Shown here: positions 48,790 through 57,056 of the stretch, piece after piece
Layout: each line of letters begins with the position of its first letter
Position numbering within the stretch: the first letter of the stretch is position 1
NCBI RefSeq assembly: GCF_000829395.1
Contig: NZ_AP014680.1
Coordinates: 1,488,001 to 1,552,000, forward strand
Source: Paucilactobacillus hokkaidonensis JCM 18461
GTDB lineage: Bacteria; Bacillota; Bacilli; Lactobacillales; Lactobacillaceae
Reading direction: 5' to 3'
DNA length: 64,000 bases
Notes under the pieces: generated by a model
What the model was told of the DNA's origin: nothing
The model's input: the letters and a program-made list of their open reading frames with translations, nothing else
Databases searched by the model: none
Translations under genes and position numbers: made by a program

Positions 48790-49659
48790 TTAACGTTTGA
48801 CATTATCAGTATTAATAACGGGTTGCGTCCCGCGATCAGTAATAATTGAAACCAACATATTATTAATTAATTGTAATTTACGATCATCGTCTAATTTAAT
48901 ATTGGTATCGGTATCCAACTGATTAATTGCATCCTCAGTCATGGAAACTGCCCCTTGCACAATAATCTTACGGGCGGATAGAATGGCACTTGCTTGTTGC
49001 CGCTGTAACATTGCATTGGCAATTTCAGTGGCATAGGCTAAATGAGTTAACCGAGTTTCAATAATTTTAACCCCAGCAACCTCTAACCGTTCTTGCAGTT
49101 CTTTCGTCAGATTATTAGAAACATCATTAGGATTACCTCGCAGAGAAAGTGCTGCTTCATCCTCAAATGTATCATATGGATACTCAGTAGCAACATGCCG
49201 AATCGCTGATTCACTTTGAATCTCAACAAATTGTTCATATTGATCAACGTCAAATGACGCCTTTGCACTATCAACAACTTTGAAAACAATCACCGCGCCA
49301 ATTTCCACAGGATTTCCTTTAGAATCGTTAACTTTCAAAAGGTCACTATTGAAGTTACGAACTCGTAACGATAATGTTGCTTTATTTGTTAGTGGAATCG
49401 TGACATATAACCCAGCATCACGAATCGAACCCACATACCGACCAAAAAACGTAAGTACTTTCGCTTGGTTAGGTGCCACAATCGTCAATGAACTAAAAAT
49501 AAACAATGACACTAAAAGTAGTATGACCCCTATAATTACTGGACTGCCCTCGTTATTATAGAATCCTGACAATGCTAACCAGCCACTCAAAACTAAGATC
49601 GCCAAAGCAACAATAATTCCTAAATAACCATTAACATGAAATGCTCTTTTTTCTGTCAT
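48790..49659 (-). CDS. SPFH/Band 7 domain membrane protein
   Basis: About 289 residues. Two adjacent hydrophobic segments (about 10-50) are followed by the SPFH domain (APNQAKVLTFFGRYVGSI, ESAIRHVATEYPYDTF) and a C-terminal helical part (AMLQRQQASAILSARKIIVQG). Such proteins scaffold membrane microdomains. The start is ATG 49657-49659 with GGGGGAT 6 nt upstream; in-frame upstream codons lack a binding site. It is a single gene between ldh-like and bce genes. Confidence 0.87.
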   Translation of the reverse strand: MTEKRAFHVNGYLGIIVALAILVLSGWLALSGFYNNEGSPVIIGVILLLVSLFIFSSLTIVAPNQAKVLTFFGRYVGSIRDAGLYVTIPLTNKATLSLRVRNFNSDLLKVNDSKGNPVEIGAVIVFKVVDSAKASFDVDQYEQFVEIQSESAIRHVATEYPYDTFEDEAALSLRGNPNDVSNNLTKELQERLEVAGVKIIETRLTHLAYATEIANAMLQRQQASAILSARKIIVQGAVSMTEDAINQLDTDTNIKLDDDRKLQLINNMLVSIITDRGTQPVINTDNVKR

Positions 49660-49695
49660 GAAATATCCCCCATTTCGTCTCAACCCCATTGTAAC

Positions 49696-50616
49696 TTAAT
49701 TACGACTTAAACCTTCAATTTTTTGCTTAATAAACCCAGCCGATGATTTTAATTGACCATGTTCAAGCTCACTAAGTTTTAAAAATACCAATGATTCAAT
49801 TCCATTGGCACCCACCACCGCTGGTTGACCAACATATGTCTTAAATTCAGGACTATATGTAGACACTGGCGCAGCAAAATGTGCGTTCGATAACACAGCG
49901 CGCGTTAATTTGACGACACAGGTTGCAATTGCATAATTCGTAAATCCTTTACCTGAAAAAATAAACCAGCCACCTCTTCTGGCATCAGTTTCAAGTGTTT
50001 CAAAATCTATTTGATAGCCTGCCTGCATTTCATTAATTGGGCGACCATTCACCGTCACCGTTGACCAGGCAACAAACTGTGATTCGCCATGCTCACCATA
50101 AACGTAGCCACCGATATTTTTGGGATCTAACCCTAACTTCATCCCGACTGCCCGTTGCATCCGTGCGGTGTCTAAAAAGGTCCCCGTGCCAAAAACATGC
50201 TTTTGTGGTAACTCAGTCAGTTGCTGTAAATAGGCTGTTACCACATCGCATGGATTACCAATATTGATTAAAATACCATCGAAACCAGATGATTTGATTT
50301 TGGGTGCTACCTGTTCAACTGCTTTCGCGTTAAATTTCAACTCACCAAACCGATCGCCATCTTCTTGAATGATACCGATATTGCCAAAAGCAGTGATAAT
50401 TAAATCAGCATCTTTTAACGTAGCATAATCTTGAACTTTGATTGTAGTAGAGGTATCCAATCGCGCAATTGCATCTAGTAAATCATACTGTTCAGCAACC
50501 ACTTTTTTATCATTTGCATCTATCAATACAAGCTCATCAACCAAACCCTTAGAAACCAATGTGTATGCTACCGTTGCACCCACATGCCCTAAACCGATAA
50601 TTCCTATTTTTCGCAT
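49696..50616 (-). CDS. L-2-hydroxyacid dehydrogenase (L-HicDH/LDH family), copy 1
   Basis: NAD-dependent enzyme reducing 2-oxo acids. The 306 residues include the Rossmann motif GLGHVGATVAYTL, the region NPCDVVTAYLQ, catalytic Arg in GTGTFLDTARMQRA and the His in YGEHGESQFVAWST. The substrate loop GNIGIIQEDGDRFGE resembles L-2-hydroxyisocaproate dehydrogenase of Weissella more than classical LDH, so branched 2-oxo acids are likely substrates. Lactate cannot be excluded. It starts with GGGGAG upstream. Confidence 0.82.
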   Translation of the reverse strand: MRKIGIIGLGHVGATVAYTLVSKGLVDELVLIDANDKKVVAEQYDLLDAIARLDTSTTIKVQDYATLKDADLIITAFGNIGIIQEDGDRFGELKFNAKAVEQVAPKIKSSGFDGILINIGNPCDVVTAYLQQLTELPQKHVFGTGTFLDTARMQRAVGMKLGLDPKNIGGYVYGEHGESQFVAWSTVTVNGRPINEMQAGYQIDFETLETDARRGGWFIFSGKGFTNYAIATCVVKLTRAVLSNAHFAAPVSTYSPEFKTYVGQPAVVGANGIESLVFLKLSELEHGQLKSSAGFIKQKIEGLSRN

Positions 50617-50783
50617 TTTTGTTCTCCCCTCATTTCGTTAATCATACCATGGCAGTTGTGGGATTATGTTGGGGTTCCAATTTTTATGAAGTTACTTTGA
50701 TCGATAATATTTGGACCTTATTTATATTCTATATTATTTTTTAGGATATATTAGTTAGACTACTTTCTATTTTAATTGGTTAA

Positions 50784-50910
50784 ACGTGTTTGTCGACAGC
50801 AAAAGACTGCATGCAACCCAAAAACAGGCAAATCCTGATTCAAAATTCAAATCAGGGTTTGCCTGTTTTTAAGTTGCACTCCGTCTTCTACCCACGGTCG
50901 CTCACACTTT
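50784..50910 (+). repeat. Structured palindromic element, copy C
   Basis: Opens ACGTGT. Weaker base (CGAC/GTCG), then AAGAC/GTCTT, GCAAC/GTTGC and the 13-bp arm AAAAACAGGCAAA/TTTGCCTGTTTTT. Apical GATTCAAAATTCAAATC. Ends CTCACACT. Its last bases are the end of the stop codon of the convergent dehydrogenase gene. The remaining part of 50617-50783 shows nothing that I recognise. Confidence 0.78.
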
Positions 50911-51823
50911 ATAGTGTTGCGAACTTTTCCTTAATCGTATCAGCCGAATGCTTGAACTTGGCTTCCTCATCGTCTGGTAATGGTAATTCTGTTACCGATT
51001 CAATCCCATTTTTTCCAACAATTGAAGGTTGACCGACGTATGTATCATATTTCTCACTATATGAAGAACATGGACAGGCTAATTTAGCGTCTGACAATAC
51101 TGCTTCACTTAGCTTAACTGCACAAGTTGCGATTGCATAACTGGTGTATCCTTTACCAGAATGAACTGCCCAACCACCATGTCGTGCTTTTTCTTCCAAC
51201 TCACTTAAATCCAAGTCTTGATCTTGTGCCAAATCTAAAATATCTAATCCATTTACCTGGACGGTTGACCAAGCAGAAAATTGAGATTCACCGTGCTCTC
51301 CGTACACATAGCCCGTGACATTTTTAGGATCAACATCAAATACATCAGAAACAACTTTTTGCATTCTCGCGGTATCAAGAAATGTTCCAGTTCCAAAGCA
51401 TTGTTGTTTTGATAGACCAGTTTCACGTTGTAGATAATGAGTAATCGCATCACATGGGTTCATCGTATCAATTAAAACACCATCAAACCCAGATGCTTTT
51501 ATTTTGGGAGCAATATCTTTTACAATTTCTCGTGTGTACTCAAATTCTGCCCAACGGTTTCCAGAAACATTATCAAGCGCGTGAATATTACCAGAAGTAA
51601 CAAATAAGACATCAGTGTCCTCCAATTCCGTATAATCCTGAGTTTTAATAATCGTCCGTGTATCTAAGCGGGCCTGCGCATCTTGTAAATCAAGTTGTTC
51701 CGCAGTCGCCTTGCCTTCGTTTTTATCAATTAAAATTAACTCATCAGCAATACCCTTACAGACCAAAGTATATGCCACAGTCGCACCAACATGTCCAACA
51801 CCAATAATACCAAATTTTCTCAT
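50909..51823 (-). CDS. L-2-hydroxyacid dehydrogenase (L-HicDH/LDH family), copy 2
   Basis: Paralogue of the gene downstream, 304 residues, with GVGHVGATVAYTL, NPCDAITHYLQ, GTGTFLDTARMQKV and YGEHGESQFSAWST. The specificity loop differs: GNIHALDNVSGNRWAEFEY has an insertion and no Gln at the LDH position. The two genes are in tandem with 290 nt between them, including palindromic copy C right after this gene's stop. A strong promoter with a cre-like site lies upstream. GGAGG precedes the ATG. Confidence 0.82.
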   Translation of the reverse strand: MRKFGIIGVGHVGATVAYTLVCKGIADELILIDKNEGKATAEQLDLQDAQARLDTRTIIKTQDYTELEDTDVLFVTSGNIHALDNVSGNRWAEFEYTREIVKDIAPKIKASGFDGVLIDTMNPCDAITHYLQRETGLSKQQCFGTGTFLDTARMQKVVSDVFDVDPKNVTGYVYGEHGESQFSAWSTVQVNGLDILDLAQDQDLDLSELEEKARHGGWAVHSGKGYTSYAIATCAVKLSEAVLSDAKLACPCSSYSEKYDTYVGQPSIVGKNGIESVTELPLPDDEEAKFKHSADTIKEKFATL

Positions 51824-51886
51824 ATGTACTTTCCTCCAACATTATAAAATTATGTGAGTTCTAATCAATTTCTCATAATAGTAAGT

Positions 51887-51915
51887 AAGATACACCTGAA
51901 ACTTTCGATTGTCAA
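51887..51915 (-). promoter_or_regulatory. Promoter of dehydrogenase copy 2
   Basis: TTGACA, 17 nt, TATCTT on the minus strand, about 65 nt before the ATG. Confidence 0.75.
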
Positions 51916-51940
51916 CTTACTATCATAACCGTTTTTTAAA

Positions 51941-51954
51941 TGATAGCGCTTAAT
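51941..51954. promoter_or_regulatory. cre-like site upstream of dehydrogenase copy 2
   Basis: TGATAGCGCTTAAT matches most of the CcpA consensus TGWAANCGNTNWCA, with mismatches at the end. It is 26 bp upstream of the -35, a position from which CcpA can activate glycolytic genes. Match and role are tentative. Confidence 0.3.
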
Positions 51955-51974
51955 GATACGTGGTTGTGGGCAAC

Positions 51975-52012
51975 AAAAAAGCAAATTGCTTTTATTAGCA
52001 ATTTGCTTTTTT
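51975..52012. terminator. Terminator of metNIQ (bidirectional)
   Basis: AAAAAAGCAAATTGCT and AGCAATTTGCTTTTTT are perfect complements around TTTATT. It lies 14 nt after the metQ stop. Confidence 0.9.
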
Positions 52013-52025
52013 AATTAGTTAAAAT

Positions 52026-52853
52026 TTACTTGCCATTTGGGTAAGTGGGGATAACTGCACCCTTGTATTTCTTCGTGATCCATTGTTGAGTATCTTTAGA
52101 TTGTAAAGCCTTCATTAATTTCTTAATTGCTGGCTTATTCTTATCACCTTTACGAACGGCTACGATGTTGACATATGGTGATGAATTCTTCTCAAGTGCA
52201 ATTGAATCTTTGGTTGGATCAAGCCCAGCTTGAACTGCATAGTTCGCATTGATCACAACTGCATCACCTTCATTTTTAGAATAGAATTGAGGCATTAATT
52301 TAGGCTCCAAGTCTGTCTTGAACTTCAAGTTCTTTTTGTTATCTTGAATATCTGCAAACGTAGCCGAAGTAATCTTCGTGCCAGGCTTCAATGTAATCAG
52401 ACCAGCATCCTTCAAAATAGTCAAAACACGTCCATAATCAGCAACGTTATTACTTACTAACACAGTGGCTCCATTTGGTAGATCAGACAGGCTCTTGTAC
52501 TTCTTAGAATAAATCCCGATTGGTTCCAAATGAACCTTACCAGCATTAACCAGCGTACCATTATTTTGCTTATTCCAATTATCTAAAAATGGAATATGTT
52601 GAAAGTAGTTTGCATCCAAGTCTTTATTAGCTAAATCTTTGTTTGGTAAAACATAGTCTTGGAAGACTTTAATTTTAAGATTAATGCCTTCTTTTTTAAG
52701 TTCTGGTTGTACATGTTTCAAAATCTGGGCGTGTGGAATGTTGGAAGCACCAACTGTCAAAGTTGTTTCCTTTGATGATGACTTACCACAACCAACCAAT
52801 AATAGTGATACTGCTACAATACTTGTTAAACCCGCAATCCATTTTTTCTTCAT
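52026..52853 (-). CDS. metQ: Methionine ABC transporter substrate-binding lipoprotein
   Basis: NlpA-family receptor with lipobox LLLVGC (Cys22). The mature part shows QDYVLPNKDLANKDLDANYFQHIPFLDNWN and FYSKNEGDAVVINANYAVQAGLDP (conserved segments, here in pieces of the family pattern). It is the last gene of the metN-metI-metQ operon, which is under a Met T-box. GGGGG lies before the ATG. Confidence 0.94.
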   Translation of the reverse strand: MKKKWIAGLTSIVAVSLLLVGCGKSSSKETTLTVGASNIPHAQILKHVQPELKKEGINLKIKVFQDYVLPNKDLANKDLDANYFQHIPFLDNWNKQNNGTLVNAGKVHLEPIGIYSKKYKSLSDLPNGATVLVSNNVADYGRVLTILKDAGLITLKPGTKITSATFADIQDNKKNLKFKTDLEPKLMPQFYSKNEGDAVVINANYAVQAGLDPTKDSIALEKNSSPYVNIVAVRKGDKNKPAIKKLMKALQSKDTQQWITKKYKGAVIPTYPNGK

Positions 52854-52877
52854 AATAAAATTCCCCCATTTTTAATC

Positions 52878-53564
52878 CTAACGCTTGTCAATTCGCTTAA
52901 CGAGCAAGTCTCCAATAAACTGACAAATGAACACTATCAAAACGATGATGACAGTAGCAACAAGTGTCACCGCATTGTTATTAGCTTGGAAACCATCTAA
53001 ATAAGCTAAATTACCTAATCCACCGGCACCAATTGCACCAGCCATTGCGGTATAACCAATCAATGAAATCGCTGTAACTGTGATGCCAGAAACTAGTGCT
53101 GGCATACTTTCAGGTAGTAATACCTTAAAAATAATTTGTGTCCGAGTTGCACCCATCGATTGAGATGCTTCAATTACGCCATGATCAATTTCATGAAATG
53201 CAATTTCTACTAACCGAGCATAAAACGGAGCCGCAGAAATAATTAACGACGGTAGTGCAGCACTGGGACCAATAATGGTTCCCATAATTACCTGTGTTGC
53301 TGGCAAGAGCAATACGATTAAAATAATGAATGGAATTGAACGAAAAATATTTACGAATGCCGCCACAACCCAATTCAAGATTCTAGCACCTAATGATGAA
53401 CTTTCACTAGTTTCAAATAATAATAATCCGAGTAACGCTCCTAAAATGGCAACTATAATAATTGATACTAATGTCATCCACACAGTTTCCCAAGTTGCCG
53501 AACCCATGCTATTCCAGTCAACATTGCTAAATCTAAAATAAGATGCTAACCCATTATTGTCCAC
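52878..53564 (-). CDS. metI: Methionine ABC transporter permease
   Basis: MetI-type permease of 228 residues with five membrane helices and the cytoplasmic loop EASQSMGATRTQIIFKVLLPE. Translation starts at GTG with GGAGGTG upstream, inside the end of metN (11-nt overlap), so the two are coupled. It forms the channel for methionine uptake with MetN and MetQ. Confidence 0.93.
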   Translation of the reverse strand: MDNNGLASYFRFSNVDWNSMGSATWETVWMTLVSIIIVAILGALLGLLLFETSESSSLGARILNWVVAAFVNIFRSIPFIILIVLLLPATQVIMGTIIGPSAALPSLIISAAPFYARLVEIAFHEIDHGVIEASQSMGATRTQIIFKVLLPESMPALVSGITVTAISLIGYTAMAGAIGAGGLGNLAYLDGFQANNNAVTLVATVIIVLIVFICQFIGDLLVKRIDKR

Positions 53565-54597
53565 GCTTGATCACCTCCGTTTCGACCCGCATCGTTTTAA
53601 GGTAATCCAACGTCCCATTAAGACTATCGGAATTATCACCAATCAACTGAATGTATAACGACCCCAGCGCACCCTCTTGGGTTTGGTGAATATTTCCTTC
53701 AATAATGCTCAAATCAACATCTGGAAACTGACGTAACATCTCTGAAACGATTGGTAATTTAGCCTGATCACCATGAAAGGTAAGTTTAACAATTAGTCCA
53801 TTAGGATACTTATTAAGCAATTCATCAACTACAATTGTTGTATCATCAAGATTGCTACTGCCAGTTTCTTGATTAACAAATCGCTTCGTGATGGTCTGCT
53901 TAGGATGTTTAAAGACATCTAACACAGGACCTTGTTCTACGATTTTACCCGCGTCTAACACAGCCACTTGATCACATATTTTACGAATGACATGCATTTC
54001 ATGTGTAATAACCACCACGGTTAAATTCAACTGCTTATTGATACTTAATAATAAATCCAATACTTCGTCAGTAGTTTGTGGATCCAATGCACTCGTCGCT
54101 TCATCCGAAAGTAAAATCTCTGGATCATTGGCCAGTGCTCGAGCAATCCCAACTCGTTGCTTTTGCCCACCGGATAATTCTGACGGATAAGCACCCTCGC
54201 GACCAGCCAGACCAACTAGTTCAGCCAAATGTTGTGCTTTTTTTATTCGTTCAGCCTTAGGAACCTTGGCAATTTCCAGTGGAAACTCAATATTTTCTAA
54301 AACTGTGCGTGACCATAGTAAATTGAAATGTTGAAAAATCATTCCAATCTTCAAACGTTGATCTCGCAGTGGCTTCCCACTTAAACTACTAATTTCAGTT
54401 CCATTAATTGTTACAGATCCAGTAGTGGGAAATTCTAACCCGTTCAGCATTCGAATCAAAGTACTTTTACCAGCACCGGAATAACCGACAATTCCATAAA
54501 TTTTACCATCTGGAATACTTAAATTAACATCTTCAACAGCATGAACCTGTCCTTCTTTAGCATCGAATGTTTTAGAAACATCCTTAAATTCAATCAC
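53554..54597 (-). CDS. metN: Methionine ABC transporter ATP-binding protein
   Basis: The 347 residues carry Walker A GYSGAGKST, signature LSGGQKQRVGIARAL, Walker B ILLSDEATSALDP and switch HEMHV, followed by the C-terminal NIL (ACT-like) domain beginning near residue 265, where methionine binding inhibits transport in E. coli. Translation starts at GTG with AAAGGAGG upstream. A small ATG-AAA-CTG-TGA stretch overlaps the start. The Met T-box lies directly upstream. Confidence 0.94.
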   Translation of the reverse strand: MIEFKDVSKTFDAKEGQVHAVEDVNLSIPDGKIYGIVGYSGAGKSTLIRMLNGLEFPTTGSVTINGTEISSLSGKPLRDQRLKIGMIFQHFNLLWSRTVLENIEFPLEIAKVPKAERIKKAQHLAELVGLAGREGAYPSELSGGQKQRVGIARALANDPEILLSDEATSALDPQTTDEVLDLLLSINKQLNLTVVVITHEMHVIRKICDQVAVLDAGKIVEQGPVLDVFKHPKQTITKRFVNQETGSSNLDDTTIVVDELLNKYPNGLIVKLTFHGDQAKLPIVSEMLRQFPDVDLSIIEGNIHQTQEGALGSLYIQLIGDNSDSLNGTLDYLKTMRVETEVIKRGQ

Positions 54598-54623
54598 AGT
54601 TTCATTCCTCCTTTACGCCAACA

Positions 54624-54925
54624 AAAAAGCTTTTCGTTCCATTGAATAAAAACTTATCCAATAGGACGAAAAGCAACCAAACTTTACGTGTTACCACCTA
54701 ACTTTTTAACAATCTCGCAATTGCTAACTCAGTGAGTTAAAAACTCATGTGCGTTAATGGGCACCACCACTACAAATTTGTTATTAGACCTAATTCATTT
54801 GTAATTAATTGTTTTCAAGACCATCTTCGAAAATACCGCATAACCTCATCTCAGTAACAGAGGCTTTCTGTATAATTAGTTAAAATCTACTCATCTTTTC
54901 AAATTAATTTTTAATATTTAGCGTT
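54624..54925 (-). promoter_or_regulatory. T-box leader, Met specifier (ATG), of metNIQ
   Basis: On the minus strand: GATGAGTAG (loop-E type), Stem I apex with AGAAAG, specifier GAAG-ATG-G-TCTT, T-box AGGTGGTAACACG (54687-54699) and a terminator GCTTTTCGTCCTATTG/CAATGGAACGAAAAGC followed by TTTTTTG. The Met specifier agrees with the transporter. No SAM (S-box) riboswitch features were seen here. Confidence 0.9.
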
Positions 54926-54931
54926 GAATTG

Positions 54932-54960
54932 ATTATACTTAGTCCAATTTAACGTGTCAA
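54932..54960 (-). promoter_or_regulatory. Promoter of the metNIQ T-box transcript
   Basis: TTGACA, 17 nt, TATAAT on the minus strand. Perfect consensus, located just past the stop of the gcvH-like gene. Confidence 0.9.
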
Positions 54961-54975
54961 GCTTATTTAAGGTAA

Positions 54976-55275
54976 TTATTTAACATCCACGAGCCAACGA
55001 TCAGCTGAATCACCAGAATTTAAAGCTTCAGGGCCAGCACTTAACGCTGGGTTAACCAAACTAATGGTCCCAGCAACTGGACTTGGTAAATCGGAAACTG
55101 CCTTTTCTGCTTCAACCGAAATAAAAGGACCACTTTCCGTCAATTTAGTATTAACTGCAGGAACGTCTGCAAAGTTAATTTTACCTAAATCGTCAATTCC
55201 CGTATCATTTAATCCTACTCGGGTCGTACCATCGGCTTGCTTTTTCGTCCAAAAATAATTAGTTGTTTCGCTCAT
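54976..55275 (-). CDS. Glycine cleavage H-like (lipoyl carrier) protein, short form
   Basis: A 99-residue protein with the lipoyl-lysine motif ISVEAEKAVSDLPSP (Lys58) and the start YFWTKKQADGTTRVGL of the GcvH fold. It is about 25 residues shorter than usual GcvH. No P, T or L protein is encoded in the window. It lies 20 nt after rodA with GAGGAG upstream, so it is co-transcribed with cell-wall genes. In some organisms GcvH acts as lipoyl donor to other enzymes; which role applies here is unknown. Confidence 0.82.
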   Translation of the reverse strand: MSETTNYFWTKKQADGTTRVGLNDTGIDDLGKINFADVPAVNTKLTESGPFISVEAEKAVSDLPSPVAGTISLVNPALSAGPEALNSGDSADRWLVDVK

Positions 55276-55295
55276 TGCAAAAACTCCTCTATATT

Positions 55296-56495
55296 TTATC
55301 TAAATTGTTCATTATTGCTAAACATGTACGAATGATGATGATATCTCATCGACATGATAATTCCAACGCCAATCATATTACCCAATAAAGATGAACCTCC
55401 GGCACTGACGAATGGCAACGGAATCCCAGTAAGTGGCAATAAGCCAATACTCATTCCGATATTTTCAAACACATGAAATAAAATCATCATAATAACACCG
55501 GTTGAAATATAAGCATAGAACTCATTTCGTGTATCAAAAGTGACGCGAATCATTTGGTAAATTAAAAGCAGATACAACAGAATTAATAATACACCACCAA
55601 CAAAGCCAAAGTTTTCACCAATAACTGAAAAGATCATATCCGATTCACGAACTGGCACGTAAACTTTTGAGGTATTAAATCCAGTTCCAAAAACTGAACC
55701 AGATCCTACCGCTTTAATACTTTGCCACAACTGATAACCATTATTCGATGTATCTTGCGAAGGGTGCAACCAAGTGTCAACTCGTGAAAATTGATAGGCT
55801 TGAAACCCAACGTGCTCCAAAATACTACGACCCCAGGTAGTAGCAACTAAAGTTAACACGGTTGTCCCTAGAGCCGCTATTGCAGTAACTCCAGGTACAA
55901 TTATTTTCCAGGTAATCCCGGAAACTAATAGCATTCCACCAAAAATAGCCGCAAACACTAACGTTGTTCCAAAATCATTTTGAAAATGCAATGAAATTAC
56001 AATTGGCAGTATCCAGAGTACCATTTTACCAATTAATAAGAAATCTGACTGGACATTATGCGTTGCATATTGATTATTATGAACCGTGATGACCCGCCCC
56101 ATCATTAAGATATAGGCTGGCTTCATAATTTCAGAGGGTTGAAATGTGAACGGCCCAATTGCAAACCAACTTTTAGCACCAGTGCTCACATAATACGACC
56201 GGCTATAAAACACCAAGATCGCAAACATCAGGAAAATCCCCAACCAATATACAATCGGTGCAACCTTCCATAACTGCTCTGAATCAAACTGCATAATAAT
56301 AACAACTGCAAACGATCCAATCACATACCAAATTAATTGAGTTACAACCTGACGGACAACACTAGTAGATGTTGTGTCATGTGTGGTAGCAACATAAATC
56401 GATGCCAAACCGATCAATGCAAGCAGTAACACACAAAAAATAATGCCATAATCAATCCGTGAATCTTCTTCTCTCGTGGGTGTTCTTTGTTGCAT
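55296..56495 (-). CDS. rodA: SEDS-family peptidoglycan polymerase RodA
   Basis: Glycan polymerase that works with class B PBPs in elongation. The 399 residues have about ten membrane helices and the SEDS features FTFQPSEIMKPAYILM and LPLTGIPLPFVSAGGSSLL near the C-terminus. It is called RodA and not FtsW because of the link to mbl and murA. GAGGAG lies 8 nt upstream of the ATG. The gene is part of a murA-mbl-yidD-DUF2969-rodA-gcvH cluster. Confidence 0.9.
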   Translation of the reverse strand: MQQRTPTREEDSRIDYGIIFCVLLLALIGLASIYVATTHDTTSTSVVRQVVTQLIWYVIGSFAVVIIMQFDSEQLWKVAPIVYWLGIFLMFAILVFYSRSYYVSTGAKSWFAIGPFTFQPSEIMKPAYILMMGRVITVHNNQYATHNVQSDFLLIGKMVLWILPIVISLHFQNDFGTTLVFAAIFGGMLLVSGITWKIIVPGVTAIAALGTTVLTLVATTWGRSILEHVGFQAYQFSRVDTWLHPSQDTSNNGYQLWQSIKAVGSGSVFGTGFNTSKVYVPVRESDMIFSVIGENFGFVGGVLLILLYLLLIYQMIRVTFDTRNEFYAYISTGVIMMILFHVFENIGMSIGLLPLTGIPLPFVSAGGSSLLGNMIGVGIIMSMRYHHHSYMFSNNEQFR

Positions 56496-56568
56496 TACCG
56501 AAACTCCTCTTTGCTTTTAATTCTAAACTAGTATCAAACTGAGCTATTTAATTCCATTAACAGAATAT

Positions 56569-56790
56569 TTAGCCCTGATGCAAGTGATACTCTTCGAGGA
56601 CCAATTCTAATCCTTCTTCTTGGGAACGAGCACGAAAACTTTCACCGCCATCAACACTAGCAATGAAACGATCACCTTCCGGACGAATTTCACCGATAAC
56701 ATTTTTACCAATTGAAACTTCTTGAATTGGTTGTTGATCACGCATCGTATCCTTGACTGTCACTTCTACTGTTTTATCTTTTTTGGCCAC
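56569..56790 (-). CDS. DUF2969 family protein
   Basis: A 73-residue basic/acidic small protein (MAKKDKTVEVTVKDTMRDQQ at the start). It corresponds to the DUF2969 proteins found in lactic acid bacteria next to yidD and rodA. No function is known. It is 17 nt after yidD, with AGGTGAAAAAGTGGCC upstream; the start could also be a nearby alternative codon. Confidence 0.78.
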   Translation of the reverse strand: MAKKDKTVEVTVKDTMRDQQPIQEVSIGKNVIGEIRPEGDRFIASVDGGESFRARSQEEGLELVLEEYHLHQG

Positions 56791-56807
56791 TTTTTCACCT
56801 GATTAAT

Positions 56808-57047
56808 TTATTTAATTTTATTGCGTAATAAAGAAAAATGTTCTGGTACCGGATCAAAACCGCCCTTTACAAACGGATGACACCGTAAAATTCTGGCTAA
56901 CCCCATTAATACACCCGCGGCACCAAATCGTTCGGTTGCTTCTAACATATAGTTAGAGCACGTCGGCGTATAGCGACAAGTTGCAGGCCGAAATGCTGAA
57001 ATATTTCGCTGATACCAGCCAATCATCCATTTAATCAACCGCAACAT
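56808..57047 (-). CDS. yidD: Membrane protein insertion efficiency factor YidD
   Basis: A 79-residue protein with the family signature [18 protein letters not shown] and [12 protein letters not shown], which includes the three conserved cysteines (Cys at CRY, CSN and RCHP). YidD assists membrane insertion together with YidC. Its start lies 9 nt after the mbl stop. It is near other envelope genes, consistent with an operon. Confidence 0.92.
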   Translation of the reverse strand: MLRLIKWMIGWYQRNISAFRPATCRYTPTCSNYMLEATERFGAAGVLMGLARILRCHPFVKGGFDPVPEHFSLLRNKIK

Positions 57048-57056
57048 TTGATCACC

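Noticed and set aside
54600-54960. SAM riboswitch upstream of metNIQ.
   Set aside because: The leader has a T-box sequence and an ATG specifier; no S-box core was seen.
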